In this document: piece by piece, positions 32,669 to 37,236 of the stretch | Position numbering within the stretch: the stretch's first letter is position 1 | How the letters are laid out: every line of letters starts with the position of its first letter | Source: Promethearchaeota archaeon | GTDB taxonomy: Archaea; Asgardarchaeota; Lokiarchaeia; Sigyniarchaeales; SOKP01 | DNA length: 37,236 bases | NCBI GenBank assembly: GCA_016840085.1 | Contig: JAEOTA010000042.1 | Span: 1 to 37,236, forward strand | Reading direction: 5' to 3' | Translations under genes and position numbers: made by a program | Notes under the pieces: model-generated | Databases searched by the model: none | Told to the model about the DNA's origin: nothing | What the model saw: the letters and a program-made list of their open reading frames with translations, nothing else

Positions 32669-33604
32669 ATGTCTCAAACAGTTGCCACCTTCCTACGTTG
32701 TCCTAGATGTGGAAATGAAAACCCTGCTGAAAGTTTTGCTTGTAATTTCTGTGGTGTTAGATTAAAAATAGAAAAAATTGAAAAATTCTCTATTTTCAAA
32801 AGAATAGAAAAAGAGTGGATTAAGCCAGCACCATGGTACACTAAGACTTTTTGGCTTCTTTTTCACCCAAATAAAGGTTTCTGGGACATCAATCACAAAA
32901 GAAGTAAAGCTCCAGGAGGATATATTCTATTATTTTGTTCTTTACTTTATGGACTTATGGGTCTAGCAGTTGCTTCTCATTTTAATTATGTTGACGTCTC
33001 CCCATATTCGGCAATCCTATATTCGGTATTTTTTAATCTTACTTTCTTTACTACTTTCTTTGTATTTGGATTCTTTTTTCAATTAATCTTTTTCGCGATT
33101 TTAATTTGGTTATTTACAAAAGGAGCGAATTATGCGGTGGGATTTACAGAACGCTTAGAAACTCGCTTTGGAGGATTAAAAGAAACAAAAGAGAAATATA
33201 AGGAAGCAGAAATTAGTCCATTTAGTATATATAAAGGAGGCACAATGTTACAGTTAGAAGCATCTCATAAATTTAGTATGATGCTATGTGCTTTTGCTCC
33301 TTTTTTAATAATCAACACTATTAAACTCCTTATTATGCTAGTAGGCTTTCCGACTATAACTATCGATAAACTAAGTTATAATCAAATTGATAAAATTTTA
33401 GATCAAATATTTGCTTCACCAACTTGGGGCGTCTTAGATATGATAGATGCGTTAACTATTGCAATATGGGTCCCCATCTTAACGACCTTAGCTATTAGAG
33501 AACTTAGTAATTCTTCAACTACTCGTGTTTTAATCCCAAGTTTTATAATTGGTTTTGCTGTTGCAATAATATTCTATTTCTTACGTCCTACATTGTTTGG
33601 TTAA
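32669..33604 (+). CDS. Zinc-ribbon Yip1-like integral membrane protein
   Basis: 311 aa. The N-terminal zinc ribbon CPRCGNENPAESFACNFCG has Cys at 11, 14, 25 and 28. A short amphipathic part with WYTKTFWLLFHPNKGFWDIN follows, then at least four hydrophobic helices. The PFWxxNKGFxxI-like segment and helix spacing resemble Yip1-domain proteins, which in eukaryotes act with Rab GTPases in membrane traffic and are found widely in archaea. Polar residues between helices 2 and 3 form a loop with a charged KETKEKYKEAE stretch. It probably stands alone; the Vps28-like gene follows about 60 nt later with its own TATA box. Confidence 0.65.
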   Translation: MSQTVATFLRCPRCGNENPAESFACNFCGVRLKIEKIEKFSIFKRIEKEWIKPAPWYTKTFWLLFHPNKGFWDINHKRSKAPGGYILLFCSLLYGLMGLAVASHFNYVDVSPYSAILYSVFFNLTFFTTFFVFGFFFQLIFFAILIWLFTKGANYAVGFTERLETRFGGLKETKEKYKEAEISPFSIYKGGTMLQLEASHKFSMMLCAFAPFLIINTIKLLIMLVGFPTITIDKLSYNQIDKILDQIFASPTWGVLDMIDALTIAIWVPILTTLAIRELSNSSTTRVLIPSFIIGFAVAIIFYFLRPTLFG

Positions 33605-33627
33605 ATTTATTAACTAATATTCCAATG

Positions 33628-33637
33628 TTTATATAAA
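33628..33637 (+). promoter_or_regulatory. Probable TATA box for the Vps28-like gene
   Basis: TTTATATAAA ends 29 nt before the ATG at 33667, the usual spacing for a near-leaderless archaeal transcript. Confidence 0.5.
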
Positions 33638-33666
33638 ATTCTTGTTTTTAAATTGTAAAACCTGCG

Positions 33667-34320
33667 ATGGTAAAAGAAAATTTTAACTCTAATATAGATT
33701 CCAATATTGAATCTGAATTGTATGCTCTAATTCATACTATACTTAACGCGAATGAAAAATTTGAAGAAGGTGTTATTAATAATACATATTTTAGAAAAAC
33801 GGTGAAAAATGCTATAAATGAATTACTTAAATTTAATTTCATTCTGGATGAAAAAAAAATCAATCTTTCTCATCTTCTTAAAAAAATGAATTTTGCTAAG
33901 CAATATTATAAAGCAATTGGTATTATCAATAGACTTTCGTCTCTGGAATTCTCTAAGAGCAGTTCTGAAAATGATATAAGTGATCAACCTCCAATTTCAA
34001 AAGAAATGAGCTCAACAGTATTAGAACTCCCAGGTATTACTTTAGAAATAACTTCTTCTTTTATAACTTTAATGGACGCTTTAAAATTAAATGGATTCAA
34101 AGAAAGAGAATTAATAGAAGAATTATTTAGAGATTTAGTCAATAATATGGAGAGATTTCCTGGTATAGATGATCTTATCGTAAAAATTAAAGCAATCTAT
34201 AATCGTTCATTAAGTAATATGCTCAATGAAGATGATCTTAATAAGGTTAAAGGAATAATTGTAGATGAGATATATCAACTCTTTAAAGAATTTCAATATA
34301 AGCTAAATCCAAAACAATAA
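33667..34320 (+). CDS. Vps28-like ESCRT-I subunit
   Basis: 217 aa, about the length of eukaryotic Vps28. The N-terminal part (ESELYALIHTILNANEKFEEGVINNTYFRKTVKNAINELLKFN) follows the Vps28 core helices (ELF-hh-hhxxLEKAYxxxxhSxxEYxxxCxxLLxQY). The C-terminal part (ITSSFITLMDALKLN ... LNEDDLNKVKGIIVDEIYQLFKEF) follows the four-helix Vps28 C-domain, where human Vps28 has SLFITVMDKLRL and a closing helix. Vps28 binds Vps23/TSG101 and links ESCRT-I to ESCRT-II in membrane remodelling. No Vps23 or other ESCRT gene is nearby. The call rests on pattern similarity by eye. Confidence 0.75.
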   Translation: MVKENFNSNIDSNIESELYALIHTILNANEKFEEGVINNTYFRKTVKNAINELLKFNFILDEKKINLSHLLKKMNFAKQYYKAIGIINRLSSLEFSKSSSENDISDQPPISKEMSSTVLELPGITLEITSSFITLMDALKLNGFKERELIEELFRDLVNNMERFPGIDDLIVKIKAIYNRSLSNMLNEDDLNKVKGIIVDEIYQLFKEFQYKLNPKQ

Positions 34321-34412
34321 TTAAAACAAAAAAATTAATATTCTTTCTATGCTTTAAAATTATATTAGCATAATAACTATCGCTTTAACACTAAGGAAAA
34401 AAGGTAATTGTC

Positions 34413-34682
34413 ATTCCACGCCCAGGATTAAGATCTAAGGCTCAAGCAAGAAAAAAAATCCGAACTCCCGGAAATCGAAATGTAAGTCATTATTGGAGAA
34501 GAAAACCTAAAAGAGCACAATGTGTTCTCTGTAAAAAACCACTTCAATCAATACCACGATTACGCCCATCTAAAATGCGTAAAACAGACAAAACTGCTAG
34601 AAGAACAAACAGAATAGAAAGTGGAAGATATTGTGCAAAATGCCTTCAATCACTATTAAAAGAAACAGTATGGAGTCAATAG
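34413..34682 (+). CDS. rpl34e: Large ribosomal subunit protein eL34, apparent ATT start
   Basis: 89 aa. The sequence PRPGLRSKAQARKKIRTPGNR, then HYWRRKPKRAQCVLCKKPL, then RYCAKCLQ is eL34, with the zinc-binding C-x2-C pairs. No ATG, GTG or TTG is in frame between the upstream TAA (34393-34395) and the conserved start. ATT at 34413 directly before Pro-Arg-Pro fits both the family N-terminus (usually MP...) and an AAGGT ribosome-binding site at 34401-34405. A second ATT at 34407 is possible but sits too close to that site. Sequencing error is an alternative. It lies upstream of cmk and eL14, the normal archaeal order. Confidence 0.88.
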   Translation: MPRPGLRSKAQARKKIRTPGNRNVSHYWRRKPKRAQCVLCKKPLQSIPRLRPSKMRKTDKTARRTNRIESGRYCAKCLQSLLKETVWSQ

Positions 34683-34774
34683 TCTTTTATTTGAGCTCAT
34701 AACTTCTTTTATTTATATAATAAGGATTCATTAATTTACTTGAAATATTAATAATACTTAAATTTGAAATTATA

Positions 34775-35308
34775 ATGATCTTAACAATTTCAGGTCTTCA
34801 TGGGACTGGAAAAAGCACAGTAGGAAAATTAATCGCTAAGAAATTAGGAATTAAATATTATAGTACTGGACAAATTTTTAGAGATCTAGCTAAAGAAATG
34901 AATTTAACACTGGAAGAGTTCACTGAATATGCAGAAAATAATCCTAATATTGATAAACGACTAGATGATAAAATTATTGATATAGCTAATAAAGGTGACG
35001 TAATTATAGATAGTCAATTAAGTGCCTATATTCTTAAGTCAATAGCAGACTTTAAAATATTTTTAACTTGCCCTTTAGAAATCCGTGTGAGACGAATTGC
35101 TGAAAGAGATAATGCTTTATATAATGAAAAGTTAAAAGAAACTCTGCTAAGAGAAGAATCAGAATTAGAACGCTTTAAAAAACTCTATAATATTGACCTA
35201 AATGATGCAGAAAAGATTGGGAAAATTTACGACTTGATTATAGATACTGGAAATCTAAGAGTTGAAGAAGTTTTAGAAAATATTCTTTCTGCTGTTAAAA
35301 AATTATAA
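34775..35308 (+). CDS. cmk: Cytidylate kinase (archaeal type)
   Basis: 177 aa, short archaeal form. P-loop GLHGTGKST (7-15), then YYSTGQIFRDLAKEMNLTLEEFTEYAE, the NMP-binding segment of archaeal CMP kinases, then IIDSQLSAY, a CP(L) strand and a RRIAERDN lid. It phosphorylates CMP/dCMP. Between eL34 and eL14 as in many archaea. The first residues (MILTISGLHGTGKST) could also suggest PSTK, but length and neighbours favour Cmk. Confidence 0.9.
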   Translation: MILTISGLHGTGKSTVGKLIAKKLGIKYYSTGQIFRDLAKEMNLTLEEFTEYAENNPNIDKRLDDKIIDIANKGDVIIDSQLSAYILKSIADFKIFLTCPLEIRVRRIAERDNALYNEKLKETLLREESELERFKKLYNIDLNDAEKIGKIYDLIIDTGNLRVEEVLENILSAVKKL

Positions 35309-35438
35309 TACCTTATCTAATTTCAAAAATCAAAAATAATTTATTTTTGTATAACTTTATTAACTTACTAAAAAATGTAATAATTTACTGGAAATATTAA
35401 CACCCAGTAATCATTAAAATAGTTTGGTGACAAATTAT

Positions 35439-35711
35439 ATGAGTGTTTATGATATAGGAAGGCTTTGCGTCAAGACTTTGGGAAGAGAAGCAGGCCATTA
35501 TTGTGTTATCGTCGATATTGTTGATAAGAATTATTTACTCATTGACGGATTGAACGTAAGAAGAAGAAGAGTTAATTATAAACATATTGAGCCATTAGTA
35601 GATTCTATCGACATCAAAAAAGGGGCAAAACACGAAGAAGTTGAAGCAGCTATTAAAAAAGCTAAATTAGAAAAAAGAATGAAAGAAACTGTTTCTATTC
35701 CAAAAAGATAA
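35439..35711 (+). CDS. rpl14e: Large ribosomal subunit protein eL14
   Basis: 90 aa from ATG 35439, preceded 8 nt earlier by GGTGA; in-frame TTG 35424 and GTG 35427 fall on that ribosome-binding site. The sequence YDIGRLCVKTLGREAGHYCVIVDIVDKNYLLIDG is the KOW-type eL14 core, then NVRRRRVNYKHIEPL. It is archaeal/eukaryal, absent in bacteria. The C-terminal helix is charged. It follows cmk as in other archaea; truB/Cbf5, often next, is not here. Confidence 0.9.
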   Translation: MSVYDIGRLCVKTLGREAGHYCVIVDIVDKNYLLIDGLNVRRRRVNYKHIEPLVDSIDIKKGAKHEEVEAAIKKAKLEKRMKETVSIPKR

Positions 35712-35862
35712 TTTCTCTTTTTTTCTCTAAATATTTATTAAAATTAACTAATTTTTTATTTTCTCACATTTAATCTATTGTTTCTTGTTGTCCATAATAA
35801 AATATTAAAATTTTGAATTGTTATATTGAAAATATAGTAAACAAAATTAGATTCTATTTCTT

Positions 35863-35963
35863 GCAGACATAGCCTAGCCTGGTACGGCGCTGGCTTGGAG
35901 CGGAAATATTCCCAGAAAGCCAGTGTGTGAATGCACCCGAGGGTTCAAATCCCTCTGTCTGCG
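35863..35963 (+). tRNA. tRNA-Ser (anticodon GGA) with canonical intron
   Basis: Acceptor GCAGACA/TGTCTGC, D-arm with TAGCCTAGCCTGG, anticodon stem CTGGC/GCCAG, anticodon GGA at 35897-35899, a long variable arm (GTG...CAC) typical of class II tRNA-Ser, T-arm GAGGG-TTCAAAT-CCCTC, discriminator G and no encoded CCA. With the 17-nt intron removed the mature tRNA is 84 nt. Confidence 0.9.
35901..35917 (+). other. tRNA-Ser intron at position 37/38 (17 nt)
   Basis: Central helix TTGG (exon) with CCAG (intron), 5' bulge AG^C, 3' bulge AA^A and a short inner stem form a textbook bulge-helix-bulge. Splicing gives anticodon loop TTGGAGA. Confidence 0.85.
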
Positions 35964-36126
35964 CTTCTTTACTTTTAGGATATACAAAAAAATAATGTAA
36001 AATATTCCTAAAATAATTTCATTATCTACGAATTTACTCTCTGAATATCGCTTTAAAAAGTAACTACACATCTGAAACTACCCGAAATATTTAAATAAAA
36101 TCTTTGAATATTTTTAGTTTGAAATT

Positions 36127-37236
36127 CTATTTTTTATAAAAATGTCAATTTTTTAAAAAAAAAGGCAAAAATTATGAAATCACAAAATATTTTAAAACAA
36201 ATTAAGCATAAAAGTGTTATATTCCTTACTATTGCATCCTTATTGATATCTAGTCTTTCATTAATACCACTAGTTATTGCTGATAAACAGCCCCAAATAC
36301 AAGAAGATATTACAGTTGATACTGCTTATTACATGATAAAACATAAAAGAAAGTATCCTGATCTCATTATTTTAGACGTTAGGAATCCAATCGAGTATAA
36401 TAGTGGTCATTTATATGATGCTATCCTAATACCTCTCGATGACATTGAAGCAAGAATTAGCGCACTTGAAGGATTTAAAAATTCTGAGATCATTATATAC
36501 TGTAAATCTGGTTATCGAAGTCAACAAGCACGTAAAATTTTAGTTGAATGTGGTTTTACAAAAGTATATAATATGCTTGGTGGTATTTTAGCATGGATTG
36601 ATGCGGATTATCCAATTTGGACAACCTCACATCATATAACCCTAGATAAAATCACTGATAAAAAATTTAATTTACTAATAGAACCACTACTTTTATATTA
36701 TTCAATGTGCCCTTCTTGTAGTGAGGATCATGAATGCCCGAGTCAAAGCGAATCAATAAGTATAACATCTGAGGTGATAGAACAAGGAGAAGATCATACA
36801 ACAATTCTCAAAAGGTATGAATATAATGGCATAGTCTATGAATTTATTCATACTCATACTATATTATGGAGTTATAATAAAGTTACAACTAAAGTCAATA
36901 AATCTGCTTATTTCATTTCAACAGAAATTACTTCAGATGATGATGATTTTTATGCGCAATTTTATCAATTAAACTATTTAATTTACCATGAGAACTATAA
37001 TCTCACTATTCATACTCACCTTGATCCTTTAAATTCAGAAACATATAATAATTCTTTTACATCTATAAAATATGTTCCAGTTAACGCAAAAACCGAAACT
37101 TCAATGGAAATTATAAAGTTTAATATGCCTTTAAAACTATCACAGCAATATTTCTTTTTAGCTAAAATTACGAAAGAATTAGCAAAACTTTATAAAAAAT
37201 CTAAGGATCAAAATTTAAAGGATCTTTACTATGCTT
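36127..37236. repeat. Inverted terminal repeat, right copy (rhodanese paralogue)
   Basis: Reverse-complement partner of 1-1110. Similarity runs through the whole partial gene and about 45 nt upstream, then fades. The final 127 nt (37110-37236) are identical to the reverse complement of 1-127. Confidence 0.9.
36174..37236 (+). CDS. Secreted rhodanese-like protein, paralogue (3' end cut off by window)
   Basis: Open from ATG 36174 to the window end, 354 codons. Signal-peptide-like start (SVIFLTIASLLISSLSLIPLVIA), rhodanese domain with LDVRNPIEYNSGHL and the active-site loop CKSGYR, then LGGILAW, followed by the same unknown region with CPSCSEDHEC. Differences from the left copy include changes around the helix after the active site (RSQQARKILVECGF against RSNLASEILVEYGF) and two extra Asp codons. 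Both copies keep the catalytic Cys, so both are probably active. Confidence 0.8.
   Translation, partial: MKSQNILKQIKHKSVIFLTIASLLISSLSLIPLVIADKQPQIQEDITVDTAYYMIKHKRKYPDLIILDVRNPIEYNSGHLYDAILIPLDDIEARISALEGFKNSEIIIYCKSGYRSQQARKILVECGFTKVYNMLGGILAWIDADYPIWTTSHHITLDKITDKKFNLLIEPLLLYYSMCPSCSEDHECPSQSESISITSEVIEQGEDHTTILKRYEYNGIVYEFIHTHTILWSYNKVTTKVNKSAYFISTEITSDDDDFYAQFYQLNYLIYHENYNLTIHTHLDPLNSETYNNSFTSIKYVPVNAKTETSMEIIKFNMPLKLSQQYFFLAKITKELAKLYKKSKDQNLKDLYYA

Noticed and set aside
34775..35308. Cmk gene as the missing PSTK (phosphoseryl-tRNA kinase)
   Set aside because: Both have an N-terminal P-loop, but length (177 aa), the STGQIFRDLA segment and the eL34-cmk-eL14 order fit cytidylate kinase.
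35874..36071. Minus-strand 65-codon ORF
   Set aside because: It is read through the tRNA-Ser gene and its flank; tRNA-derived peptide such as RRQRDLNPR is a common false ORF.
1..37236. Inverted terminal repeats as a linear plasmid or virus with telomere-like ends
   Set aside because: The repeat is a protein-coding paralogue with diverged copies and exactly 127 identical end bases, and the interior is chromosomal (ribosomal operon, tRNAs).
1..37236. CRISPR arrays, insertion-sequence transposases, SECIS element
   Set aside because: I looked for regularly spaced repeats, for transposase-like ORFs, and for in-frame UGA with a downstream hairpin, and saw none that held up by eye.

Overview
This AT-rich window reads as an Asgard archaeon, most likely of the Lokiarchaeia type. 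Three things support this. The ribosomal proteins are archaeal in set and order (uS8-uL6-eL32-eL19-uL18-uS5-uL30-uL15, and eL34-cmk-eL14). The tRNA genes carry archaeal bulge-helix-bulge introns. There are eukaryote-like and Asgard-typical proteins: a Vps28-like ESCRT-I subunit, Roadblock/LC7 proteins and a zinc-ribbon Yip1-like membrane protein. The placement is inferred from gene content, not from a tree.

Layout. (1) 1-1110 and about 36127-37236 are inverted copies of a secreted rhodanese-like gene, both cut by the window ends. The outermost 127 nt are identical, so the window is probably a whole contig that ended at a collapsed repeat. (2) 2294-6535 is the distal part of the spc ribosomal operon, followed by a tiny membrane ORF where secY often lies and a divergent ECF-type S component. 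(3) 7444-16268 is an accessory island bounded by a near-identical 31-nt direct repeat. It holds an uncharacterised two-gene module (a 392-aa protein plus a putative PD-(D/E)XK nuclease), a PARIS-like defence pair (ABC-type ATPase AriA plus DUF4435/TOPRIM AriB), a GIY-YIG-like endonuclease with a lost or odd 5' end, and a leucine-rich-repeat protein. (4) 16269-24128 has cell-surface proteins, a Roadblock protein, the selenocysteine elongation factor SelB, zinc-ribbon and Cys-rich small proteins, tandem CoA-type Nudix hydrolases and an Fe-S aldo/keto reductase. (5) 24374-26230 has tRNA-Sec(UCA), apparently interrupted by two introns (D-loop and T-loop), then SepSecS. (6) 26352-32545 has unknown and coiled-coil proteins, an intron-containing tRNA that appears to be Ile(UAU), a SAM hydroxide adenosyltransferase, a Nudix-NadM fusion and RtcA. 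(7) 32669-35963 has the Yip1-like protein, Vps28-like protein, eL34 (apparently with an ATT start), cytidylate kinase, eL14 and tRNA-Ser(GGA) with a 17-nt intron.

How they work together. SelB, tRNA-Sec and SepSecS lie within about 8 kb and give most of the archaeal/eukaryal-type selenocysteine pathway; PSTK, SelD and any selenoprotein or SECIS element were not found here. The defence genes all point the same way and lie between housekeeping blocks, as expected of a defence island. Domain and motif calls were made by eye from translations; no database search was run.
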